From positions 123,186 to 187,185 of the forward strand of contig WGNI01000010.1 of the NCBI GenBank assembly GCA_016124655.1: a stretch of DNA of 64,000 nucleotides, in the 5' to 3' direction. The first letter of the stretch is position 1. Every line of letters starts with the position of its first letter. This document shows, in pieces, positions 1 to 7,470 of the stretch. Origin of the DNA: Alphaproteobacteria bacterium. GTDB taxonomy: Bacteria > Pseudomonadota > Alphaproteobacteria > Caulobacterales > Aquidulcibacteraceae. The notes under the pieces are model-generated. The model did no database searches and had not been told where the DNA came from. It saw only the letters and a program-made list of their open reading frames with translations. The translations under genes and the position numbers were made by a program.

Positions 1-963
1 CGCCTCGCCTTTCCCGAACCTGCCGCGCTCGCGCCGCTGCGCGACATCGGCTGGACCGCGCCCTCCGCGCCGCACGTCGCATTGGCAGCGACCATGTTCG
101 CCGTCGCCGGCAGCCTGTTCGCATTTCGCCGCGAGCGCGCCTACGCCTTGGCGCCGCAGGGCATGATGGCCGCCGCCATCGCGCTCGTCTGCATCGCCAT
201 CGCACTGTGGATCCGTTCGGCGCTCGGACAATCGCAGGCGGCGCCGGTGTCCATCGCGCTGACCGAAATCGGTCTTTACGCCGGCGCGCTTCTGGTCGGC
301 GCGATCGCGTTCTCCTGGCGCTTCGGCTCGCGCGCCACGCCGATTCCGTTCTGGGCCGAGACCGCCATGATTGTCGCCGCCGGCGTGCTGACGCTCATCA
401 TAGGCGGGGTCGTACGCAATCCCTGGTGGGGCCTGGCCCCGGCGACGGTGCACGGCGGACCCGGCGTGAACGGCCTGTTGATCGCGTTCGGACTGCCCGC
501 GCTGGGTTTCCTCGCCTACGGCTGGATGCGCGCGAAGCAGGGCTTCATGGTCCGCGCTGAACTCGCCGCCGGCGCCGGCGTCGCGCTGCTCTTGATGAAC
601 CTCACGCTGGAGCTGCGCCGCTTGTTCCACCGCGCGGACATGCACATCGCGCAATCGCTGCCGGTTGAAGGCTGGAGCATCACGCTCGCCTGGGTCGGTT
701 TCGCCGGCGGCATGCTGGCGCTCGGCTTCGATGCGCAGGATCGCCGTCTGCGCACGCTGGCGCTCGCGGTAGCGCTCGCGGCCATCGTGAAATCGGCGGC
801 GTTTGATCTCGATGACTTTACCGGCCTTGCGCGCATCGCCATGCTGGGGCTCATCGCGGCGGCGATCGGCGGCCTTCTGGCCGCCTTCCGCAGGTTCGCG
901 TGGAAAGGCGACGCTCCCAGGCCGCGCATGGCGATCGATCCCAACCTGATGCCGCCGCAATGA
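1..963 (+). CDS. DUF2339-type polytopic membrane protein, C-terminal part
   Basis: The reading frame is open from the first base, so the gene starts before the window; 320 codons are visible, ending at a TGA at 961-963. The protein is a series of hydrophobic segments of about 20 residues separated by short basic loops, for example AAIALVCIAIALW and IAMLGLIAAAIGGLLAAF, which marks an integral inner-membrane protein. The pattern and composition fit the C-terminal half of DUF2339 proteins, whose function is unknown. The stop overlaps the dapB start (ATGA), so the two genes are translationally coupled. The family call rests on overall resemblance only. Confidence 0.6.
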   Translation, partial: RLAFPEPAALAPLRDIGWTAPSAPHVALAATMFAVAGSLFAFRRERAYALAPQGMMAAAIALVCIAIALWIRSALGQSQAAPVSIALTEIGLYAGALLVGAIAFSWRFGSRATPIPFWAETAMIVAAGVLTLIIGGVVRNPWWGLAPATVHGGPGVNGLLIAFGLPALGFLAYGWMRAKQGFMVRAELAAGAGVALLLMNLTLELRRLFHRADMHIAQSLPVEGWSITLAWVGFAGGMLALGFDAQDRRLRTLALAVALAAIVKSAAFDLDDFTGLARIAMLGLIAAAIGGLLAAFRRFAWKGDAPRPRMAIDPNLMPPQ

Positions 964-1772
964 CCTTGCGTCTGGCCATCGCCGGCGCCGAAGGGCGCAT
1001 GGGCGCAGCCTTGATCCGCGCCGCGCACGCCAGCGCCGATGCGCGCGTGGTCGGCGCCACCGAACGCCCCGGCTCGGCTGCCTTGGGCCAGGACGCAGGC
1101 GTGCTTGCGGGCCTGCACAAACCGCTCGGCGTCACGGTCCTGGCGTCCTGCGCCGATGCGGCTGCAAACGCCGACGCCTGGATCGATTTCACCACGCCGG
1201 ACGCGACCATCGCAGCGCTCAAAGCGCTCAAAGGCGTGCGCGCGGCGATCATCGGCACCACCGGCTTCAACACGGCGGAACACCAAGACGTCATCCGCAC
1301 GGCGGCCCAGCGGTTCGCGGTCGTGCGCAGCGGCAATTTCTCGCTCGGCGTCGCGATGCTGGCGGCGCTGACGCGCATCGCCGCCGCCCGCCTCGGCCCC
1401 GATTGGGACATCGAAATCACCGAAGCGCATCACCGCCACAAGGTCGACGCGCCCTCCGGCACGGCCTTGATGTTGGGCGAAGCGGCAGCGCAAGGGCGCG
1501 CCGCGCCTTTGGAGCGCTTGGAGCTGCCCGCCCGCGACGGCGTGACCGGTCCGCGGCCCTCAGGCGGGATCGGCTTTTCGGTCATCCGCGGCGGCGGCAT
1601 CGTCGGCGAGCATGACGTCGCCTTCGCCGCCGAACGTGAAGTGCTGCGGCTTTCGCATCAGGCGCTGGACCGCGCGGTCTTCGCCGACGGCGCCTTGGAG
1701 GCCGCGCGCTGGGCGGTCAATCAGCCGCCCGGCCTCTACGCGATGGACGATGTTCTCGGGTTGAAAGCCTAG
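960..1772 (+). CDS. dapB: 4-hydroxy-tetrahydrodipicolinate reductase DapB
   Basis: NAD(P)H-dependent reductase of the diaminopimelate/lysine pathway, acting in the cytosol. The 270-residue product has the N-terminal nucleotide-binding loop (IAGAEGRMG, residues about 6-14) and the DapB signature EAHHRHKVDAPSGTA around residues 155-170, which carries the catalytic His and Lys. Length is normal for the family. The ATG at 960 overlaps the upstream stop by four bases; an upstream in-frame extension to 900 exists but would run deep into the preceding gene. The stop codon abuts a dispersed repeat. Confidence 0.97.
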   Translation: MTLRLAIAGAEGRMGAALIRAAHASADARVVGATERPGSAALGQDAGVLAGLHKPLGVTVLASCADAAANADAWIDFTTPDATIAALKALKGVRAAIIGTTGFNTAEHQDVIRTAAQRFAVVRSGNFSLGVAMLAALTRIAAARLGPDWDIEITEAHHRHKVDAPSGTALMLGEAAAQGRAAPLERLELPARDGVTGPRPSGGIGFSVIRGGGIVGEHDVAFAAEREVLRLSHQALDRAVFADGALEAARWAVNQPPGLYAMDDVLGLKA

Positions 1773-1869
1773 AGCGCGTCAGCCAAAAGTGGGAACCGGT
1801 TTTGGCGAGAAGACGCGCGAAATCAGGGAAGCTACATCATGTCCCGCGTCGATTTCGAGCGGACATGAT
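1773..1869. repeat. Dispersed intergenic repeat, copy 1
   Basis: This 97-base element fills the whole gap between convergent dapB and the DUF2244 gene. It begins AGCGCGTCAGCCAAAA, contains GGGAACCGGTTTTGGCGA, and ends in a 9-bp inverted repeat, ATCATGTCC at 1836-1844 and GGACATGAT at 1861-1869. The CTAG just after the right arm supplies the TAG stop of the minus-strand gene. A second copy is at 5439-5557. Similar CCGGTTTTGGC-type elements are widespread between alphaproteobacterial genes. Confidence 0.85.
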
Positions 1870-2370
1870 CTAGGCTCGGGCGCCGCGCGCGGCCGCCAGC
1901 GCCTGTCGCACGGCGGCGGCGAAATCCGCCCGCTCCGGCGGCGAGAGAAATGCGCCGAGCCGCAATGCGCGTCCCGCCGATGCGATGCGCACCGCCCCGG
2001 AATCCTGCGACACCTGCGCCCACACCGGGCTGACCTGCCAATGATCGCCCGCGCCGAACGCCGGCGCCCGCGTCACCGTCACGCGCTGCGCGGAGATTCG
2101 CACGAACTCGCGCGTGCGGCCGGCTGCATAGTTCAACCGGAACGCCAGCCAGAACAGACCGACTTCCAGGATGATGAACCCGACCACCGGATACGCGCCC
2201 TGGCTCACGAACGCCGCAGCGAGCGCAACATCGACCACCGCCAGCGCTGCCAGGATGCGCCAAAAAAGCCGCTTGCTCAGGCTGCGATTGGGCGACAGCA
2301 CCGCATCCATGAAATAAGGACCGGAATCGCCGTCCGGTTTGGATGGAACGCGTTCCCAATGCGGCGTCAT
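1870..2370 (-). CDS. DUF2244 domain membrane protein
   Basis: Product of 166 residues from the ATG at 2370. The family hallmark LSPNRSLSKRLFW is near residue 25, followed by two hydrophobic segments (ILAALAVVDVALAAAFV and VVGFIILEVGLFWLAF), then a soluble C-terminal half. DUF2244 proteins are small inner-membrane proteins of unknown function. The chosen start overlaps the nth start codon on the other strand; an internal ATG at 2310 (MDAVLSPN) is an alternative that would leave room for divergent promoters. The stop TAG lies at the repeat edge. Confidence 0.8.
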   Translation of the reverse strand: MTPHWERVPSKPDGDSGPYFMDAVLSPNRSLSKRLFWRILAALAVVDVALAAAFVSQGAYPVVGFIILEVGLFWLAFRLNYAAGRTREFVRISAQRVTVTRAPAFGAGDHWQVSPVWAQVSQDSGAVRIASAGRALRLGAFLSPPERADFAAAVRQALAAARGARA

Positions 2371-3202
2371 GGCCAGAATGATGACAAAGCCCTCTCCCGC
2401 CGCCAAGCCTGCGCGGCGCCTCACGAAAGCGCACGCGGAAGCGCTGTTTGCGGTTCTGGCCAAGACGCGCCCCGATCCGCGCACCGAGCTGGATTACGCC
2501 AATCCCTTCACGCTGCTGGTTGCGGTGGTGTTGTCCGCGCAAGCCACGGATAAAGGCGTCAACAAGGCCACGCCCGCTCTGTTCGCCGCCGCCGATACGC
2601 CGCAGCGCATGGCCGATCTCGGCGAAGAAAAAATCGCTGGCTTCATCAAGACCATCGGCTTGTGGCGCGCGAAAGCCAAGAATGTCGCAGCGCTCTCGCG
2701 CGTTTTGATCGAACGCCACGGCGGCCAGGTGCCGCGCGACCGCGATGCGCTGCAGGCGCTGCCCGGCGTCGGCCGCAAGACCGCCAATGTCGTGCTGGCC
2801 GAAGCCTTCGGCGAACCCACCATCGCCGTCGACACCCACGTTTTTCGCGTGGCGACGCGCACCGGCTTGTCACACGGCAAGACGCCCGATCAGGTCGAAG
2901 CCGATCTCATGCGCATTACGCCTGCGCCCTATCTGCGCGGCGCGCATCATTGGCTCATTCTGCACGGCCGATATGTTTGCCTCGCGCGCAAACCAAAATG
3001 CGAGGCCTGCGCCATCGTCGACATCTGCGGCTACAAGGCCAAGACGCTGCCGCTTCAATCCGCCAAGGCGCCCGCCAAAGCCGCAGCGAAGCGCGGCGCG
3101 CCATCCGGCGCAAACGCCAGAAACAAGAATGGCTCGATCGCTTCCAGCTCGATCACGCGCCAATCCCGCGCCGCGCCGCGCACCAAATCCACGCGCACAT
3201 AG
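2369..3202 (+). CDS. nth: Endonuclease III Nth
   Basis: DNA glycosylase/AP lyase removing oxidised pyrimidines. The helix-hairpin-helix LPGVGRKTANVV (about residues 130-141) holds the catalytic Lys, VDTHVFRVA the catalytic Asp, and four cysteines in the C-x6-C-x2-C-x5-C pattern (about residues 204-222) bind the 4Fe-4S cluster. Starts at 2369, 2378 or 2381 are all possible. Oddly the frame continues about 45 residues beyond the usual C-terminus as an Ala/Lys/Arg/Ser-rich tail, overlapping the convergent ATP-grasp gene by 148 bases. The tail is probably dispensable. Confidence 0.95.
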   Translation: MARMMTKPSPAAKPARRLTKAHAEALFAVLAKTRPDPRTELDYANPFTLLVAVVLSAQATDKGVNKATPALFAAADTPQRMADLGEEKIAGFIKTIGLWRAKAKNVAALSRVLIERHGGQVPRDRDALQALPGVGRKTANVVLAEAFGEPTIAVDTHVFRVATRTGLSHGKTPDQVEADLMRITPAPYLRGAHHWLILHGRYVCLARKPKCEACAIVDICGYKAKTLPLQSAKAPAKAAAKRGAPSGANARNKNGSIASSSITRQSRAAPRTKSTRT

Positions 3203-3948
3203 GCAAAATCCCGCTCCGCGGCAGCGAGCGCAGCCTGCGCGACATCCAACGCCCCCGGCTCGGGGTCGCAGCGCGCAAACCGCGCATCCATCGCATTGGC
3301 GAACCAATGCCCCTCTGCCGGGCGCTTATGGATCGCGTGCGAAAACGCGCCGCCAAAGTAGAACAGCGACGTCTCCCCATCGGTTTCGATCGTCGGCAGA
3401 AAGGGCTGCGCCATCGCAGGACCCTGCGGACCGAGCGCAAGATCGGCTTCGCTCCAGGCATTGCGCTTCAGCCGCAAGGTTTCGCGCGAACCAGCGCCGA
3501 CTTGCGGCTTCACCACAAGCTCCGCGGTATCGAAGTCGCTGAACGCATGCGCCACGATCGCGCTGTCGAGCCGCTCCGCCCACCGCGTGGGGATCACCGG
3601 AACGCCGCGCGCCTCCAAATCCCGAAGATAGGTTTTGCGCGCATTCCAGCGCACCGTCGCGCTGTCATTGAGAATGCGCAGGCCCGCGCGTTCATGCGCC
3701 TCCAACGTCGCGATGAAGTCGCTCAATCGTTCAGGATAATCCCAGCAAGAGCGGACCAAAGCGGCGTCAAACCCATTCTGTGCAAGCGCTGGATCATCCC
3801 AATAGGCGATCTCGAACGCGACGCCCGCATCCTGGCCCGCTTCGCGCATCAGCTCGAAATCAGGCGCTTCCAGCGAAGGCAGCGCGCCGGGCGCAAGCCG
3901 CGCGCCGCGCCAGGCCCGCCCGGTCAGATACGCCACGCGCAGGCTCAC
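3055..3948 (-). CDS. ATP-grasp domain protein (RimK/glutathione synthetase-like)
   Basis: Product of 297 residues from a GTG at 3948 that overlaps the upstream lipoprotein stop (GTGA). Features typical of this orphan ATP-grasp family are LVRSCWDYPERLSDF near residue 60, LVVKPQVGAGSRET in the ATP-binding region, and a late acidic metal-binding stretch (VRVDLVRG, VIELEAIEP). Such enzymes ligate a carboxylate to an amine or thiol using ATP; the substrate cannot be read from the sequence. It forms a two-gene operon with the lipoprotein upstream and overlaps the nth tail. Confidence 0.8.
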   Translation of the reverse strand: MSLRVAYLTGRAWRGARLAPGALPSLEAPDFELMREAGQDAGVAFEIAYWDDPALAQNGFDAALVRSCWDYPERLSDFIATLEAHERAGLRILNDSATVRWNARKTYLRDLEARGVPVIPTRWAERLDSAIVAHAFSDFDTAELVVKPQVGAGSRETLRLKRNAWSEADLALGPQGPAMAQPFLPTIETDGETSLFYFGGAFSHAIHKRPAEGHWFANAMDARFARCDPEPGALDVAQAALAAAERDFAYVRVDLVRGAARDWRVIELEAIEPFLFLAFAPDGAPRFAAALAGALAD

Positions 3949-4331
3949 GATACGCGCCGCCTTTGTTCCGCTTCGGCAGCGCACGCATCAATGCTTGGCT
4001 GCGGATCGCCGAGCCGGCGCACGCCGGGTTGCGCCTCGCGCAGGCGCATCACATTACGCGTATCCGCAGCAAAGATCAGCGCAAGCGCGCAGCCATCGAG
4101 GCGATAGGTGAGCATCGCGCCCGCGCCGTCGCGCCGCGCAATATCCGCGGGTCCGAGCAACGCCTCCACCTGCTCCAGGCTCGGCGCGTCGATTTGCCCC
4201 GCGCGCGCCAACAGCCCCGCGGCGCCGCCGCCGCGGCTCGTCGTGACGCTGGTTTGCGCGACCGGCGGCGCCGCCGGCGCCGTCGCGCACGCGCTGAGGC
4301 TCAAGGTCAGCGCCGCAATCCAAATTCGCAT
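3945..4331 (-). CDS. Small putative lipoprotein
   Basis: Product of 128 residues. It has an N-terminal signal peptide with a lipobox (LSLSAC, Cys near residue 15), then an Ala/Pro-rich linker and a compact domain of about 80 residues with two conserved-looking Cys (DGCALALIF, IDACAAE). The LEQVEALLGPADIARRDG segment resembles SmpA/BamE-like folds, but this is only a resemblance. It precedes and overlaps the ATP-grasp gene by four bases. Function unknown. Confidence 0.7.
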   Translation of the reverse strand: MRIWIAALTLSLSACATAPAAPPVAQTSVTTSRGGGAAGLLARAGQIDAPSLEQVEALLGPADIARRDGAGAMLTYRLDGCALALIFAADTRNVMRLREAQPGVRRLGDPQPSIDACAAEAEQRRRVS

Positions 4332-4439
4332 CGCCCGACCATGCCGGGGCGCGCGGCGCCGCGCAAGGATTGCCTTCGCGCGCTGCGCTGCGTAAGGCGG
4401 GGGCGACGCCCCTCCCGCCAACGAGATTATTCCAGCATC

Positions 4440-5438
4440 ATGACTGCATACGCTTATGACGTCGTCGCCGTCGGAAACGCCATTGTCGACGTGCTCGCGC
4501 AGGCGCCCGACGCTTTTCTGCAGCAGCACGATATCACGCGCGGCGCGATGACCCTGATCGATGAAGACCGCGCGCTTTATCTCACGGGGCTGTTGTCCAA
4601 CGCCGTGCTCGCCGCGGGCGGATCGGCCGCCAACACCGTGACCGGCATCGCCAGTCTGGGCGGAACTGCGGGCTACATCGGCAAGGTCTCCGATGACGCG
4701 CTCGGCGCGCAATTCACCACCGCGTTCCGCGCCGCTGGAGTCGCGTTCGATACCACGCCGCGCAGCGGCCCGCCGGGCACCGCGCGCTCGATCATCATTG
4801 TTTCCCCCGACGGGCAACGATCGATGAACACCTATCTCGGCGCCTCCACGCTTTTGGAGCCCGCCGACATCGACGCGGCCCTGATTCGCGCTGGCGCGAT
4901 CACCTTCCTGGAAGGCTATCTGTTCGACCGCGACGAAGCCAAGGCTGCGTTCGTGCATGCAGCCGAAATCGCCAAGGCCGCCGAGCGCCGCGTCGCGCTG
5001 ACCCTGTCGGACACATTTTGCGTCGATCGTCACCGCCAAAGCTTTCGCCATCTCGTAGCCGGCCATGTCGACATTCTGTTCGCCAACGAGAACGAATTGA
5101 TGTCGCTCTACGAAACTGCTTCGCTCGATGAAGCGGTTTCCGCCGCACGCAGGGATTGCCCGATCGTCGCCGTCACGCGCTCCGCCGAGGGCTCGCTGGT
5201 CGCAGCGCACGGCGAAATCCTGCCCGTGAAAGCAGCCCCGGTCGCGAAGGTCGTCGACACCACCGGCGCCGGCGATCTCTACGCTGCCGGCTTCTTGTAC
5301 GGCCTCGCCCGCGGTCGCGATCTCGTGACCTGCGGCAGGCTTGGATCGCTCGCCGCCGGCGAAGTGATCTCGCACATGGGACCGCGGCCAGAGACATCCT
5401 TGAAGGCGCTCGCGCGCAGCGCCGGCTTGGAGCACTGA
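4440..5438 (+). CDS. PfkB-family kinase, probably adenosine kinase
   Basis: Product of 332 residues. It has the N-terminal Gly-rich motif (GGSAANTVTGIASLGG) and the PfkB signature 2, DTTGAGDLYAAGFLYG, containing the catalytic Asp. Closest in style to the adenosine kinase/ribokinase group common in alphaproteobacteria, which phosphorylates a nucleoside or sugar with ATP. Substrate assignment is by family resemblance. It stands alone between the lipoprotein gene (divergent) and hslU (convergent), and its TGA directly meets repeat copy 2. Confidence 0.88.
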   Translation: MTAYAYDVVAVGNAIVDVLAQAPDAFLQQHDITRGAMTLIDEDRALYLTGLLSNAVLAAGGSAANTVTGIASLGGTAGYIGKVSDDALGAQFTTAFRAAGVAFDTTPRSGPPGTARSIIIVSPDGQRSMNTYLGASTLLEPADIDAALIRAGAITFLEGYLFDRDEAKAAFVHAAEIAKAAERRVALTLSDTFCVDRHRQSFRHLVAGHVDILFANENELMSLYETASLDEAVSAARRDCPIVAVTRSAEGSLVAAHGEILPVKAAPVAKVVDTTGAGDLYAAGFLYGLARGRDLVTCGRLGSLAAGEVISHMGPRPETSLKALARSAGLEH

Positions 5439-5557
5439 AGCGCGTCAGCCAAAATGCCTGTCCTGGGCTTGATCCAGGATGGGAACCGGTTTTGGCGAAA
5501 AGACGCGCGACTTCAAATGCTCGAGATAATGTCCCCTGAGATCACATCGGACATGAT
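5439..5557. repeat. Dispersed intergenic repeat, copy 2, with nested hairpin
   Basis: Same element as at 1773-1869, here filling the gap between the convergent kinase gene and hslU. The two copies share AGCGCGTCAGCCAAAA, GGGAACCGGTTTTGGCGA and GACGCGCGA, and both end in ATGTCC...GGACATGATCTAG. This copy carries an extra block of about 24 bases after CCAAAA containing TCCTGG-gcttgat-CCAGGA, a hairpin of its own. The terminal CTAG again supplies the stop codon of the minus-strand gene. Confidence 0.85.
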
Positions 5558-6862
5558 CTAGAGAATAAAGCGCGTCAAATCCGCATTCTTGACGAGTTCG
5601 CCCACGCGCTCGCGCACATAATCCGCATCGATGCGCACGCTCTCGCCAGACCGATCCGGCGCGGTGAAGCTGATCTCGTCGAGCAACCGCTCCATCACCG
5701 TCTGCAGCCGCCGCGCGCCGATATTCTCCACCGCGGCGTTCACATCCGCCGCGCACTGCGCGATGGCCTCGATCGCCTCGTCCGCAAAGGACAATGTCAC
5801 GCCTTCCGTCGCCAACAGCGCCACATATTGCTGCACCAGGCTCGCTTCGGGCTCCACCAGGATGCGGCGGAAATCATCCCGCGTCAGCGCCTTCAGCTCC
5901 ACGCGGATTGGCAGGCGCCCTTGCAGCTCGGGCAGCAAATCCGACGGCTTGGCGACATGAAACGCGCCCGACGCGATGAACAGAATATGATCCGTGCGCA
6001 CCGGCCCATGCTTCGTGGTCACGGTGGTGCCTTCGATCAGCGGCAGCAAATCCCGCTGCACGCCCTCGCGGCTGACATCCGCCCCACCGCGCTCGGCGCG
6101 CGACGCGACCTTGTCGATCTCGTCAAGAAACACGATGCCGTCTTGCGCCGCGCTGTCCAGCGCTTCCTTGGTGATCGCTTCAGGATCGAGCAGCTTGTCG
6201 CTCTCCTCCCGCACCAGCGGCTCATGCGCTTGCGAAACCTGCATGCGCACGCGCTTCTTCCGGCCCGCGAACGCTTTCCCGAACAGATCGCCGAGATTGA
6301 TCATGCCGGCGGCGCCCTGCTGTCCCGGCAGATCGATCATCGGCATGGCCGGCGCAGCTTCCGGCAGATCGATCTCCACGTCCCGGTCATCGAGTTCGCC
6401 TGCGCGCAACTTCTTGCGAAAGCTTTCGCGCGTGCCTTGCGAAGAGCCTTCGCCGACCAGCGCGTCGAGCATGCGCTCTTCTGCGGCCTGTTCCGCGCGC
6501 GCCCGCACCTCCTTGCGCCGGCGTTCGCGCGTCATCTCCAGCGACACCTCGACCAGATCGCGCACGATCTGCTCAACATCGCGCCCGACATAGCCGACTT
6601 CCGTGAACTTCGTCGCCTCCACCTTGAGAAACGGCGCGCCGGCGAGCTTGGCGAGACGCCGCGCGATTTCCGTCTTGCCCACGCCGGTTGGCCCGATCAT
6701 CAGAATGTTCTTCGGCGTCACCTCTTCCTGCAGCGCGGCAGGCAGCCGCCGCCGGCGCCAGCGATTGCGCAGCGCGATCGCCACCGCGCGCTTGGCGTCG
6801 CCCTGCCCGACGATGTGGCGATCCAATTCGGACACGATTTCGCGTGGAGAAAAGAACGTCAT
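5558..6862 (-). CDS. hslU: ATP-dependent protease ATPase subunit HslU
   Basis: AAA+ unfoldase that feeds substrates to HslV. The 434-residue protein starts [10 protein letters not shown] and has Walker A GPTGVGKT (residues 57-64), Walker [10 protein letters not shown], the GYVGRDVE pore-region motif, and the C-terminal LTRFIL tail that docks into HslV. The ATG at 6862 matches the family; longer in-frame options run into hslV. It lies 8 bases downstream of hslV, forming the usual hslVU operon. Confidence 0.98.
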   Translation of the reverse strand: MTFFSPREIVSELDRHIVGQGDAKRAVAIALRNRWRRRRLPAALQEEVTPKNILMIGPTGVGKTEIARRLAKLAGAPFLKVEATKFTEVGYVGRDVEQIVRDLVEVSLEMTRERRRKEVRARAEQAAEERMLDALVGEGSSQGTRESFRKKLRAGELDDRDVEIDLPEAAPAMPMIDLPGQQGAAGMINLGDLFGKAFAGRKKRVRMQVSQAHEPLVREESDKLLDPEAITKEALDSAAQDGIVFLDEIDKVASRAERGGADVSREGVQRDLLPLIEGTTVTTKHGPVRTDHILFIASGAFHVAKPSDLLPELQGRLPIRVELKALTRDDFRRILVEPEASLVQQYVALLATEGVTLSFADEAIEAIAQCAADVNAAVENIGARRLQTVMERLLDEISFTAPDRSGESVRIDADYVRERVGELVKNADLTRFIL

Positions 6863-6870
6863 CTTCGGGT

Positions 6871-7443
6871 CTACGCCCGCGCTTCGGCGCTGAGAACCTG
6901 CACCGTCAGCGACCGGTTGGTGTAGACGCAAATATCGGCCGCGATGTCCATCGCCTGGCGCGCGATCGTTTCCGCGTCATCGAGATGATCATAAAGCGCG
7001 CGCGCCGCCGCCAGCGCATAATTCCCGCCCGAACCGACCGCGATCACGGAGTGCTCCGGCTCCACCACATCGCCCGCGCCCGTCAGGAGCAGCGTCTCGC
7101 GCGCATCCGCGACAATCAGCATCGCATCGAGCCGCCGCAGCGCGCGATCCATGCGCCACTCTTTCGCCAACTCGACGCACGCGCGCGCCAACTGCGCGGG
7201 AAATCGCTCCAGCTTCTGCTCCAGCCGCTCAAACAGCGTCAGCGCATCGGCGGTCGCGCCGGCAAAACCCGCGATCACCGTGCCGTCCGCAAGCGGCCGC
7301 ACTTTCCGCGCATTCGCTTTCAGGATCGTCGCGCCCGCCGACACCTGTCCGTCGCCGGCGATGACGACTTTGCCATGCTTGCGCACCGCCAGGATCGTTG
7401 TGCCGTGCCAGTCTGCGGATGTGGAGGAAGACGCCATCGCCAC
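6871..7443 (-). CDS. hslV: ATP-dependent protease peptidase subunit HslV
   Basis: Proteasome-like threonine peptidase of the HslVU complex. The product has 190 residues, with [11 protein letters not shown] placing the catalytic Thr at about residue 15. A short propeptide before the Thr-Thr pair is normal in alphaproteobacterial HslV and must be removed. GDGQVSAG and [14 protein letters not shown] are further family motifs. The start may be the ATG at 7443 or 7437. The gene lies only 27 bases after the EAL gene stop, so a dedicated promoter would have to sit inside that gene. Confidence 0.97.
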   Translation of the reverse strand: MAMASSSTSADWHGTTILAVRKHGKVVIAGDGQVSAGATILKANARKVRPLADGTVIAGFAGATADALTLFERLEQKLERFPAQLARACVELAKEWRMDRALRRLDAMLIVADARETLLLTGAGDVVEPEHSVIAVGSGGNYALAAARALYDHLDDAETIARQAMDIAADICVYTNRSLTVQVLSAEARA

Positions 7444-7470
7444 AGCATGTGGCCGCGAACGCCGCCGCGA

